NCBI RefSeq assembly: GCF_014529535.1
Contig: NW_023503307.1
Coordinates: forward strand, 6,043,788 to 6,107,787
Direction: 5' to 3'
From: Bradysia coprophila
Lineage: Eukaryota; Arthropoda; Insecta; Diptera; Sciaridae
DNA length: 64,000 nt
This document shows positions 46,494-56,751 of this stretch, piece after piece. A model generated the notes under the pieces. That model searched no databases and was not told where the DNA came from. It worked only from the letters and a program-made list of their open reading frames with translations. The position numbers and the translations under genes were made by a program. How positions within the stretch are numbered: the stretch's first letter is position 1; every line of letters begins with the position of its first letter.

Positions 46494-48067
46494 GTCTAGT
46501 GTAGAGGTGTGCGCCGATCTTAAAATAGTCGGCGGCGGTGCGCCGACTGGTAAGGAATCGGCGGCGGCGCGCCGAAAGAAATTTATAGTCGGCGGCGGTG
46601 CGCCGATCGGCGCGCCGATAAATTTACAAAAAATCTAAACTTTCGAAAATAATGCAAAAACATTTGAAAAAGCGTGCGCAATCCTTTTTCCGAACACTGA
46701 ATTCTTACTATCTTGCGATCAGAAGTATCAACCACTTATGCAAGGGGAATTTTATATTTTGAATGTACAATCACTGACCTATTATTTTAAAAACATCTAA
46801 TTTAAAGAATCCAAGAATGATTAGTGAGTTTGCGTAAATGACATATAAGCTATAAGTTAACTTATAAGTTGGAAATTTTAAGTCACATCTTCATACTAGA
46901 TGTTCTGCAGGTTTCTTATTTCCAACTTACAATTTATGTCATTTACGCAAACTGACTACTATTATCTTTCGATTTATGCAATAACCGTTCCTGTTGCCTT
47001 TAGTCCATCTTCGATGTAGGAGTGAGATCGTAGTAGAAGGTTTTCGAAAATAAGATATTTAGATAAACTTAAATTTATAAGTAATAAGTGTATAGACTAC
47101 GCCAAAATGATTTTTTTCCCAAATTTTTTACATAAAGCAGCTAAAAATTGAAAATAAAGATACCCGTGTCTCGTCTTTTGACTAAAAAACTTGAAACCGG
47201 AAAGATTTTCCACTTTATAAATTCCTGAAACATGTGATATGCGCCATTTTCCACCCAAATTCCACATAAGGTCTTAAGTTTGCCACTTTACAATTACAGT
47301 AGTATTCAACCAGTTTTGACTGATTCACTGAATTTTGTTTTCTTTCTTCTTCCTCTTATCTGCTTCAACAGACAATAAGAGAAACGTCGTTTGCCATCTG
47401 CCGCGCTCCATTCCATTGCACAGAAAATAGAGTAACGTACCCAAGGGTTCACGTTAAGTGAGGATACAGAAAAGACAAATGCTGTTTCGACCTCGGGTAT
47501 CGATGTCGGTCCCAGGCCAGCGTGATCTGACCATCCTCAGTTGTATCCATCGATACCCTTCCCAAGACAGCAGCAAAATTTTTCTTTGGACGAGTATTCA
47601 AAAATTTGCTTAAAACACTTGCCATCGACTGATGGAAATAGGATACGTTATAGAAAACTACTTCGAAGATAACCCTATCGTAGCAGCAGAAACAAAATCA
47701 CCGTCGTACAGTGCAAGTAAGAAGAAAAACCCAAAGTTCCAACAAAAAATTTTTAACAAAAAACTCCTTTCTACGCATATAGAAACAGCATAAAGAAACC
47801 TGACTTATAAATTAAGAGAGGTTTAACATTTGCTAAAACCTTGTACTCAGGCATACACTTTTGTATAGATTTTTCAATTTAAGTTTACATTGCCGCCCAT
47901 TAAAATGGCTGAAAGCACTAAACGTATAAAATTTCGACGCGACGAAAATACAATCGGCGGCGGCGGCGGCGTGAGCTATTATTTTTCAGCGGCGGCGCGC
48001 CGAAAATTTAGCAAAAAATCGGCGGCGCGCCGGCGTAAAATCGGCGGTGCACACCTCTAGTCTAGTG
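46494..48067. mobile_element. Non-autonomous hAT-type element, 1558 bp
   Basis: The 8-bp direct repeat GTCTAGTG (46494-46501 and 48060-48067) flanks ends TAGAGGTGTGCGCCGAT and its near-perfect complement GTGCACACCTCTA. 8-bp duplications and such termini are typical of hAT. Next to each end are GC-rich repeats (TCGGCGGCGG-TGCGCCGA; 46511-46620 and 47950-48050), very unlike the AT-rich surroundings. I see no intact transposase. A short open stretch near 47625-47810 (GYVIENYFEDNPIVAAETKS) could be a coding relic. Confidence 0.88.
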
Positions 48068-48111
48068 CTGAAAAAATCAGCATTACAATACTTGTAACAC
48101 AACATACTATT

Positions 48112-48237
48112 ACATAACTCGTGATAAATGTTGAAACGTCTCGTTTTCGTGAGTTTATTGACATCGGCTTCGCCTCGGATCGACAAAATTCAAACGAAAA
48201 CTCTACTTTTCAACTTTTTATCCCTTGTTATGTAAAT
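48112..48237. repeat. Foldback family 'A', copy 2
   Basis: ACATAACTCGTGATAAA...TCTCGTTTTCGTGAGTTTATT, loop GGCTTCGCCTCGG, then CGAAAACTCTACTTTTCAAC and TTTATCCCTTGTTATGTAA. Confidence 0.68.
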
Positions 48238-48506
48238 AACTATTAGCATGTGTTAGGAGAATAAACATACACTATCGAGTTTCAGTACCCTATCAGAGTA
48301 CTGTAGTGATACATATTAAAGTAGTCGGCCTCTAAGTATAAGACGATTTAGTAGGCCGAAGCAACCCTTACGGTTGTATAGATTCAATAAATTCATTCAA
48401 TCACCAGCCGGCACACCACACAACTAATCGTGTTTATTATATGTAGAATAGAAATATCTATCTCCATAGATCAGTGTCAAATAACGATTTCTTCTCTCAA
48501 AATAGT

Positions 48507-48612
48507 GTCAAATGAGTTGTCAATTTCACAAAGCTAACCTCAAACAATGACAGCTTCATATAAATTTTTGTAACATTGTGGTTAGCTTTGTGAAAATGAC
48601 AGCTCATTTGAC
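48507..48612. repeat. Hairpin repeat
   Basis: GTCAAATGAGTTGTCAATTT with CACAAAGCTAACC is answered by GGTTAGCTTTGTG and AAAATGACAGCTCATTTGAC. Arms about 33 bp. Confidence 0.68.
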
Positions 48613-48827
48613 ATCTCAAATGACATTGACAATGTACCACTCTATAGTACCACTCACACTCATGCTTAAAGTGCGTTAGCAAGATGGAAAGTTAGGAAAT
48701 GCAGAAACACAGAAAGTTCAAGTTTTTAGAGAAGATTTTAAATAAAAAATGTTTTATTCGACGACGGTATTTATTGCTATTGTGAAAAATGCAGTCGCAC
48801 AAATCTATGTTCAAATTACGTTTCAAA

Positions 48828-49301
48828 TCATTGTCTTAAATCTATTTTGTAAAGATGATTAACAGCCTGACCCGTTGCTCGTGTACCCAATGCTGTCTGT
48901 TCATTGCTTTTATAGCTCATATTGCCCCACTTCGGCTTATATTCGATGAAATTCAGCAAATTCTTACCGTATTCCACAACAACAGCCTCATTATTTGCTG
49001 GACCGCAAAAGAAAATCAAAACCCCCTCCTTCTTATTCGAGGCTCTTTCATTTTTATACGATGTGCTGACTTTCATCTGATAAATGCCCGTTAATTTACC
49101 CTGACGGAACAGATCACAGGCCTCTGACCACTTTGCATCCATCTGGGCCTTCGGAAAAAACATCATCCATTTACCGGATGGTTCGTCGGTATAATATTTT
49201 GCTTCCATTTCGTCGTCGGCGCAAATTAGCCATGGAAAGTTTTTCACCTCGGATGGCTTTAGTGTTGTGTTGATGTAGTTCTCAATGTCCTCGGTAGACA
49301 T
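48828..49301 (-). CDS. C11orf68/UPF0696-like protein
   Basis: A single-exon gene of 157 aa. The sequence SGKWMMFFPKAQMDAKWSEA, a following Q-x-K region (IYQMKVSTSY), and the late block NFIEYKPKWGNMSYKSNEQT fit the small UPF0696/DUF1917 family (human C11orf68, BLES03), whose fold is related to eIF4E and whose role is not well known. It is shorter than the human protein because the N-terminal extension is absent. Start ATG at 49299-49301. Poly(A) signal on the minus strand near 48753-48758. No signal peptide or membrane segment. The family call is from remembered motifs only. Confidence 0.72.
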   Translation of the reverse strand: MSTEDIENYINTTLKPSEVKNFPWLICADDEMEAKYYTDEPSGKWMMFFPKAQMDAKWSEACDLFRQGKLTGIYQMKVSTSYKNERASNKKEGVLIFFCGPANNEAVVVEYGKNLLNFIEYKPKWGNMSYKSNEQTALGTRATGQAVNHLYKIDLRQ

Positions 49302-49707
49302 TTTTCAGAAAATGAAGTGGAAATAAATTAATGAACAAAGAGAAAAATCTTTGTATTTGACAACAAAAGTGAATGGAATGAACATTGTATACAGCGATAC
49401 TATGCATGCGATAAATGCGATTTTTTTGTGCTACCAAGTCTACCAAGTATGTTCACTTAATTTCAAAATGAGCTTTTCATTCGCGTGCGATAAACTTATA
49501 GTTATTTTCGCAATTCCGGTCCATAATCATCACCTTTCCATGCATCCATTTAATGTCGTTTTGAAGGCATTTATTTCACTGTATTTCTGGACACAGTGCG
49601 ATATTAACTTTTTTTTCGCACGCAGTGCGATATCAACTTTTTTTCGCACGCTAAAGAACCTATTACCTTTAACGAAGGCTAAATGTTTATAAATAAAAAT
49701 CTTGCAT

Positions 49708-49784
49708 TGACCAGAAATCGAACCCCCGACACCAAAAGGTTTTTGAACACAAAGCAGCGACTATAGCCATTCGGCTATAGAGTC
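49708..49784 (-). other. tRNA-like sequence of 77 nt (relic)
   Basis: On the minus strand a box-A TATAGCCGAATGGCTATAG and a box-B GGGGTTCGATTTC are spaced as in a tRNA, and the length is right. T stem and acceptor stem contain several mismatches and the anticodon arm is unclear, so it is a degenerate tRNA or SINE head. Confidence 0.45.
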
Positions 49785-50003
49785 ACACAATTATACCGAA
49801 CGTAATGTTGAAGCGTATTTACTAAGCATTGACTACTCGATTTCATTCAACGCGTCTCTTCACATCACATTGCAATGTGTATTATAATGCAGCCTTCTTG
49901 ATCGTTCAAATGAATTTCTGTATACACAAGAATTTTGGAACAAAATGTAGGACATGTTTTGCATTGGAAAGGTGATTATGGCCCGAAATTGCGAAAAACG
50001 TTG

Positions 50004-50126
50004 TATCTACCACGGTAGGTATGCCGGTATTTTTTTGCACACGACGTCTTGTCGACCTTGGCTTCGCCTCGGGTCGACAATCGACATCTAGTGCGAAAAA
50101 ATACCTTCATACATACCTTGGTAGAT
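50004..50126. repeat. Hairpin repeat with TATCTACC ends
   Basis: TATCTACCACGGTAGGTATG and GTATTTTTTTGCAC are answered by GTGCGAAAAAATACC and CATACCTTGGTAGATA. The loop is TTGGCTTCGCCTCGGGTCGAC. Confidence 0.72.
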
Positions 50127-50529
50127 AAATAACTACAGGAAAATTTTGATCACACCGCCTTCGTGATCAACTCGAAACTTCGCTTGCGATGTTATTTAAA
50201 ATGGCAAATCGCGAAATCTATATTTCTCCGACTGTAACACTGTTTGAAAGTAGATACAAAAATGTGAAATATAAGATTTCATGGATAATTCGCACCATTG
50301 ATTCTAGCATACGATCAGGCTACCCTCAACGCATGGATTTCTGTTCAAAAATATCGCAGCGCTTCAATTGTTTTGGTTGTTATGTCTCTGCAAAAAATTG
50401 GTGCGTCAAATTGTGCTACAATGACATTTGACACATTTGTTATGATATTCTCGGTGTTGGAGTCCTGACTTCAAAAATAAGTTTTCCAATTACTTTCTTT
50501 TATGACCGTAGAGATTAACCGTCTTCAAC

Positions 50530-51987
50530 ATGGAACGAAACTATAAAGAGGACCAGACTAACGAAATCGAAGCATTGGATTCCATTTATTGCGGCGAAAT
50601 GGAAAGTACGTTGAACCAACCTACAAATATTGCTAACCTCAACTTATATTTATGACACATTTGAAATGTTTTTGTTTTCCAATCGACAGTTCTAGCTACA
50701 GAGCCTTTTCACCGCTTCAAATTACCGATATCTACGGAGGAGTTTAGTACCGATGAAGACAATGGTTTGGCTTGTCATTTAGTTTTCACATACACGGAAA
50801 AATATCCGGACACGGCGCCACTTGTTGAAATTGAAGATGATGTTAATTTCGAGGATACGTATTCGGCAAGATTAATTGATCATATTAATGAGACGGTAAG
50901 AATGTTGAACTACTCGAGAATATAACGGCTTTCGGTCTTCATAATCAAACATTCCTTGCAAGAGGAGGTCATACATAAAGTATGTCAGGGAAGAAATCCG
51001 TTGTCCAGCCGTGCGTAACCGTTCATAGATGTGTTTCAATTTAGTGCATTCATGTGGAGTGAGAGGCGATTTGGTGTCATTTCAAACTTGACACACTTTA
51101 TAAACGATCCCCGATAACAGCAGTTTGGTAGCTAAACTCTCAATGAACAACATTTTCTTCAAGACCTCGTTGTGACTCTAGCCTTGTCCCTGTTTTCGTT
51201 CTTGTAACGAATCTTCTTCGGTAATTTTGAATTTTTGAAGAAAAAAACGAGCCGAGCTGATGAGCACAAAGAGCGAAAAAAATTGCATCAAGTACCTTAA
51301 GGTCCCATTTTTGAGTTCAGAAAGGAAATTTCTTCAGAGGACGACCATTGCTATTTCATTCATTTGTGTCTTGGTTTTGATTTCCGTAGACACTTACTCT
51401 TCTACCCACACACCGCTAGTTCATTGTTATGGTCATTTGGCTAGGCGATCGTTGATCATAATGTATGTTTGATTACAGATTACGGAAAATCTTGGAATAG
51501 AAATGATATTTTCACTGGTTAGCAGTGCACAGGTAATTAATGTCCATTGTCCTTAAAAAGTCACTCCTCACCAAACCTTCAATTTGTGAACCAGGAATGG
51601 CTCAATGTGCGCTGGGATGAACATAAAAAGGAAGAGGAGAATCGATTATCGGTGAAAAAGCTAGCCGAAGAGGAAGCCGAACGAAAGAAATTCGAGGGAA
51701 CGAGAGTAACGGTCGAAAGCTTTCTGGCATGGCGCAACGAATTCGAATTGGACACGGGCATTGCGGCGAAACGGGAAAAATTGCTCGGCGACAATAAGAA
51801 ATTGACCGGTAAGGAATTGTTCTTGCGCGACAACACACTGAACGAGTCCGATTTGAAGTTTCTGTTGGAAGCTGGCGATCCGATCGAAAGCGTTAAAATT
51901 GATGAATCGCTATTCCAGAATTTGGATGATTTAGATTTCGGATCGGAAGATGATGACGATGAAGATTATGTACCCGGGAAAGATTAG
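50530..51987 (+). CDS. RWDD1: RWD domain-containing protein 1 (DRG-binding)
   Basis: A DFRP-type partner expected to bind and stabilise a DRG GTPase on ribosomes. Four exons: 50530-50605, 50690-50895, 51479-51532 and 51595-51987, in frame, giving 242 aa (human RWDD1 is 243). The RWD domain (about 5-112) has NEIEALDSIYCGE, LVFTYTEKYPDTAPLVEIED (with the Y-P-x-x-x-P motif) and ITENLGIEMIFSLVSSAQEW. It is followed by a charged helix (KKEEENRLSVKKLAEEEAER), the block TVESFLAWRNEFE, KLTGKELFLRDNTLNESDLKF, and an acidic tail (SEDDDDEDYVPGKD). Poly(A) signal AATAAA 51994-51999 begins only seven bases after the stop, so the 3' UTR is very short unless a later site is used. Confidence 0.94.
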
Positions 51988-51999
51988 GATTTGAATAAA

Positions 52000-53257
52000 T
52001 GTTAACGGTTACAAAAAATGTGCTGTTGCCTTTGTATGCCGACAGAACAGATTTTGAGTTCAAATGCCCGTTTAACTAATTTAATTTTGTCTCGGATAAT
52101 TTTGTGGCAAATGAAGTCAGTGATTCTGTACAGTGACAATAAGCAAATGCGTGAACTTCGAGAAGACAGTTTGTCAATAATTTTAATGTGGCACTGCTCA
52201 AGATGTTCGATTATTCGATTGGTATGTGACGTACTTTTAGTCTTTTGAAGTAACTCAACGAAGTTATGAGACGTCGAGAGTCACACATTCAGCAGTTACG
52301 CGTCTTTACTCTTAGGCTGGGCAGGAATTCCTTCTTGTGCTAATCCGATGTAGACTAAATGGTTTCTCGAGTGTTATGAATCTTCGAGAGTCACGACAGG
52401 AATCCACGACTTGTTCCACAAAGTGATTACCTGACACGCTGATTACAATAAAATTGGAAATTGACCTTGCACCGCTACTTCCTACCTACCGTATACCGAC
52501 CGTGAAAAGTTTATTTAAATGTCCCACGGTCACTTACAATCTCGCATACAATGCACATTCTTGCATACAATACTAGAGTTTAGTTAGAGCAGTAACCAAA
52601 ATGAAAGCAGCGCAACTGAACAATGAATCGACAAAGCTACCACACCGACATACAACTTTCATTACTGATACAGTAACGAATGTTTTTATTGGAGAAACAT
52701 GCGACAACTGTTTAGTTTCAGTACCACCCACGCTTGAAGTACGTCGATTTTCGTTTTGATACTGGAAGGGCACCTGCTTAATTATGTTGAATCACTTGTC
52801 GTCAGGCATAAACACTCAAAAACTAAAGTGTCAGAACAGACAAATTTTATGTTTTCAAACATTGAGTGACAATATGACCCATAACACATGTCATACCATG
52901 ACCTGATGATAGACTGAAGTGTACGTGGAATCGCCGCCGATATACATTATTTTGGAAACTTTATTTGTCTCTGCTACACTCACTAAGACCCTATGCAACA
53001 ATTTGTTTAAACAAACGTTTGTTTTGAATATTTCGTCATGAATAGCCAGCGCTATCAGAAAATACATCCGGACTTTAAGCAATTGACGTCTTTATCTTTC
53101 GATTTATCAATTATCTTTATCAGATTTGTTCAGGTACAAAACAACATTTTTTCATCAGTTTCGCTTTCAGCTAATCAGAGTAAATCCAGTTCAGTAGCAA
53201 CACAAAGTTCGTTTAAAGTGTAATCGGTTTGTAGACTAATAGAAATAAGGTGAAATC
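52000..53257. other. Intergenic region between RWDD1 and the LRR gene
   Basis: Largely unique sequence. A piece of the ACGCACTTCAAGC foldback family lies at about 52712-52749. An initiator-like TCAGTTTCG near 53156 and CAGTTCAGT near 53190 may belong to the LRR gene. No gene is seen. Confidence 0.5.
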
Positions 53258-54873
53258 ATGAGGTGTGATTGACGAAATAACGTTCTATTGAGTAGCCCGT
53301 TCGTTACGACTTTCGTTTTGATTTCAGAAACTCGAAGCTACTAACAACACTCGTCATTGTTGGAATAGTAACTCGGCTCCAAATCATATCTGCACAAAAT
53401 GTTACAGTTGACGGTCTCTGTATTTACTATTACGATTCGAACAGTTACACGTGTGACCTACACAATGTGATAATTAATTCACCCGATCAAGTTCTTGTAA
53501 TTAATGGAGACCACCTGCCCGATCACAGTGACTTTGATGTTGAAACATTGATTCATCGAAATGTTTCCATTTCCTATTTCAATGGGGAAGTTTTGCGAAA
53601 ATTTAGAAATTTGAAGTACCTGGCTATGGGTGGTGTATCGCACATCAACGAAAATGCATTCGATGTTTGCGACAATCTTGACCGCATTTACATTGGCTTC
53701 AATCCGTTGGAAACGTTTCCGCCGAGAATGCTTCAGAATTGTTGGAATTTACGGCAATTCGATGCGTCATTCAACGTCTACTTAACATCAATACCTGAAG
53801 AAATTTTTGGTAGCACATCGAATTTAGAAATATTTGAAGTGATTTCGACTAGTGGACTATTTGGCGCGTTACCACCAAATCTACTCCGAAACATGACAAA
53901 TCTGAAAGAATTTATTTTTCGATCGAATTACATTGCAAACGTTGATAGAGATCTACTCGCAAATGCAGTCCGTTTGGAAAAAGTCGATTTATCGCAAAAT
54001 TCAATATCTGATTCGTTCGTCATAACTAACTTATTAAACGGCCACGGTAGCTTAAAATCGATTAGAGTGCTTCGAAACAGATTTAGGTCATTCGACTTAG
54101 CTTTCTTCGCACAATTCACCGAATTAAATGATCTACAGATCGGTAGTGATGGGCAAATTGATGTTGACTTCATCGGTTGGAACGATCTACCTTCGTCATT
54201 GACATCAATTTATTTTTCGAATATTGGCCATGATATACCAGGTGATGCGTTTAGCCATTTAACGAATTTGGAAAGTTTAGGATTCACCGGCCAGCGTATC
54301 ACCAATCTGCATGAAGACACTTTCAAGCAACTCGTAAATTTGAATGACCTGGGAATTCAATCAACAGGGATACGATCGATTCCATCTAACGTTTTCGTTG
54401 ATCAAACGAATCTGACGCAATTGTTCTTGAGCTACAATGCAATAGAAGAACTTCCCGAAGGAGTTTTTGCAAGTCTGACCAATATTGGTTTTAACAGAAC
54501 AGCGCTTAGAGGTGATCTCATACTCAGTGGAAATCGCATACAGCGCCTTAATGCTAATTCTTTCGGTCATCATCCATATCTTCAAAATATTGACTTACAG
54601 TTCAATGAAATCTCGGAAATTGAGAGAGAAATTTTCGATCACTTTCCTAATACAATGGAAACTGTTAACTTACTGTGGAATAATTGTACTAACACATTCT
54701 TCAGTTATAGCTCTAATTTACAAAACGATGAAAGGTTACAAAATTGTTTCAACAATTGGGCTGGAATAACGACTACAGAGGCACCAGGTTCTGCTTCTAG
54801 TATTGTCGATGGCTTTGTGTTTTCAATAACATTTGCTGTTTCTACCATGTTTTTGATGTTAAAAGGACAATAA
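53258..54873 (+). CDS. Secreted leucine-rich-repeat protein (516 aa)
   Basis: Two exons: a five-base coding start ATGAG (53258-53262) and 53328-54873, joined by a 65-nt GT-AG intron, giving MRNSKLLTTLVIVGIVTRLQ then IISAQ as a signal peptide. A short Cys-containing N-terminus (GLCIYYYDSNSYTCDLHNVI) precedes about 12 LRRs, for example LDRIYIGFNPLETFPPRML, LRQFDASFNVYLTSIPEEIF, LNDLGIQSTGIRSIPSNVFV and LTQLFLSYNAIEELPEGVFA. The C-terminus (SIVDGFVFSITFAVSTMFLM then LKGQ) is hydrophobic, fitting GPI attachment or a single anchor. It is a typical insect extracellular LRR protein; the ligand is unknown. An AATAAA overlaps the stop codon (54869-54874), with a second at 55057-55062. Confidence 0.9.
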
Positions 54874-55326
54874 ATGAATCAAAAAAATATTTTTCAACCA
54901 AGAAACTTGTGGTGGCATTGTTTCTTTAACAGACAGGGATGTCATCGAAATCAGAGGCATTCCTTTCCGGATTCATTTACTAAGATCACGATTATGTCTG
55001 AGATGGTTTTTTAGAGGCGTTTACACCTCGATAACACACCAATCTATTATTTTTCCAATAAAAACCTGAGAAGTTGTGAACGCGAAGTAAGACCTGTGTG
55101 GTGGAGGAACTCAGCAGATGCGTTACACTTTTGTGACTTTTTTTATAGGAAATTTAAACTAAATCTGAACCGATTTTGCTGATAGTTACATACTTGGTCA
55201 AGTAAGTCAGACTTGATTGCACGAGTTTGATAGTGTGCGAGAGTATATATCTGAGTGTGAATGTTACATTACAGTCACATTACAGAAACTATTGCTTTGG
55301 AAAATTGTTACAAATGGTAGATGATT

Positions 55327-55433
55327 TAAAATGTAAGAGTTTTTCGTAAGGATTTTTATTGGTTAACAAACGAGAGAGACGAATTTCAACCAATAGAAAT
55401 CCTTCAGGGTGCTCTCTTACTGCGAACATTTTA
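55327..55433. repeat. Hairpin repeat
   Basis: TAAAATGTAAGAG...AAGGATTTTTATTGGTT pairs in reverse with AACCAATAGAAATCCTT...CTCTTAC...ACATTTTA. Arms about 40 bp. Confidence 0.62.
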
Positions 55434-55635
55434 AAGTGGAAACCAGACTTGGTGTTGCAGTAAAAAGAGATACTGTACTTGGCCTCACGACAAAAACAGA
55501 TTTTGGTCGATCAGATTAGTTTGGTGAGTTGAGTCGATGAATACAGCTTCCCATTGGTCAAGAAATGTGATTCTTAAATTTGTAACTCATATGCAAAATT
55601 TGCAAACTTTAGATGCAACTGTAACATAAAATGCT

Positions 55636-55730
55636 AAAATTGTTATCTTGACGTGTGGCCATTACAAATCTCGCCTTGCAATGAGCCGAAGGCGAGATTT
55701 GTAATGGCCACACGTGAAGATAACAATTTT
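55636..55730. repeat. Near-perfect hairpin, 41-bp arms
   Basis: AAAATTGTTATCTTGACGTG and TGGCCATTACAAATCTCGCC(T) are repeated in reverse with a single changed base; the loop is TGCAATGAGCCGA. Confidence 0.82.
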
Positions 55731-56055
55731 TGGCGAGAGATGCATAATCGTATATTACACATCGATTGCATAAATAACTATTTCAAGAGGTTTTAAGTTG
55801 AAGTAATACCTTATCATATAAAGTAGTAGAAAGCACTTACCTTCATGGTCATATCTAGCTCAGAGATATCGGGCTCAAACTACGAGTCTTATTAATAGCT
55901 TTCAGGGAAAAGTTTACCGAAGTTTGTTCAGATTTAGTGAAAATATCTCAAAGTGTTACAAATAGCTGCCCCATTTATGTAACTGATCTGGCAAAAACGC
56001 ACAGAGTTTAATCTGGTCTATCAAGTAATGCGATCAATAGTACATTACTATACCA

Positions 56056-56129
56056 GTGAAGTAATTTGATATCTCGTACAGACCGAGGTACTTTTTCTCA
56101 TCGTGATACAAGATATCAAATTATTTCAC
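56056..56129. repeat. Short hairpin repeat
   Basis: GTGAAGTAATTTGATATCTC is answered by AGATATCAAATTATTTCAC around a loop of about 33 bases. Confidence 0.6.
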
Positions 56130-56211
56130 GTGTAAAGTATGGCGTTTTACTTTACGAACGAGCGAGGGAAAGGGTCTTCACAGATACGGCCACATTACCT
56201 CACTAGTAAAG

Positions 56212-56397
56212 TAATATATAGTACTTAGTACACACTTCTCACGAAGAAGTCGAGGCTTACCGAGACTGATAGTTACAAGTGTGTACTCTATTTTATCACA
56301 TAAGCGAAAATGAGACAACAACATAGAACTGAAATGTAATTTTTGAATTAAACTTGTTAAGTAATTTTGACAGCCGAACACCGCGCGTATGTGATAA
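56212..56397 (-). repeat. Dispersed repeat family 'S', copy 4
   Basis: Reverse orientation: CACACTTCTCACGAAGAAGT... to CACCGCGCGTATGTGATA. It lies head-to-tail with copy 5. Confidence 0.78.
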
Positions 56398-56399
56398 TA

Positions 56400-56577
56400 T
56401 ATATTACACACTTGTCACGAAGAAGTCGAGGCTTGCCGAGACTAATAGTGACAAGTGTGTACTCTATTTTATCACATAAGCAAAAACGAGACAACAACAT
56501 AGAACTGAAGTGTAATTTTTGAATTAAACTTCTAGGTAAGTAATTTTGACATCCGAACACCGCGCGTATGTAATAAA
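56400..56577 (-). repeat. Dispersed repeat family 'S', copy 5
   Basis: Same orientation as copy 4 and immediately adjacent; the two form a tandem of about 186-bp period. Confidence 0.8.
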
Positions 56578-56640
56578 AGAGATTTACGTGTTACGGCATG
56601 TTTCATTTTCAATTACATTGCCTAATCACATAAAGCATTG

Positions 56641-56751
56641 TACTTGCGAGGTTCCAAGTTGTTATTTGACAAGAGGGGAATACAGCTCTCCCATTCGGGT
56701 CGGGCTGTAACACGCCACTTATCAAATACACAACTTGGAACCTCGGAAGTA
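56641..56751. repeat. Hairpin repeat 'GAGGTTCCAA', copy 2
   Basis: GCGAGGTTCCAAGTTGTTAT and CAAATACACAACTTGGAACC + TCG in reverse; internal TTTGACAAG/CTTATCAAA also pairs. Relative of 19807-19914. Confidence 0.68.

Larger units (their letters stand above)
45607..48752. other. Repeat region between CHORDC1 and the C11orf68-like gene
   Basis: Contains the third copy of the 36271-type repeat (45809-45911), foldback sequences (46077-46251, 46260-46450), the hAT-type element (46502-48059), a foldback 'A' copy (48112-48237) and a hairpin (48507-48612). No gene is supported. Confidence 0.65.
49302..50529. other. Intergenic region upstream of RWDD1
   Basis: Divergent intergenic space between the C11orf68-like gene (-) and RWDD1 (+), likely holding both promoters. 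It contains a tRNA-like sequence (49708-49784, minus) and a hairpin (50004-50126). Confidence 0.6.

Noticed and set aside
49708..49784. Functional tRNA gene
   Set aside because: Box A and box B are present but T and acceptor stems have several mismatches; kept only as a tRNA-like relic.
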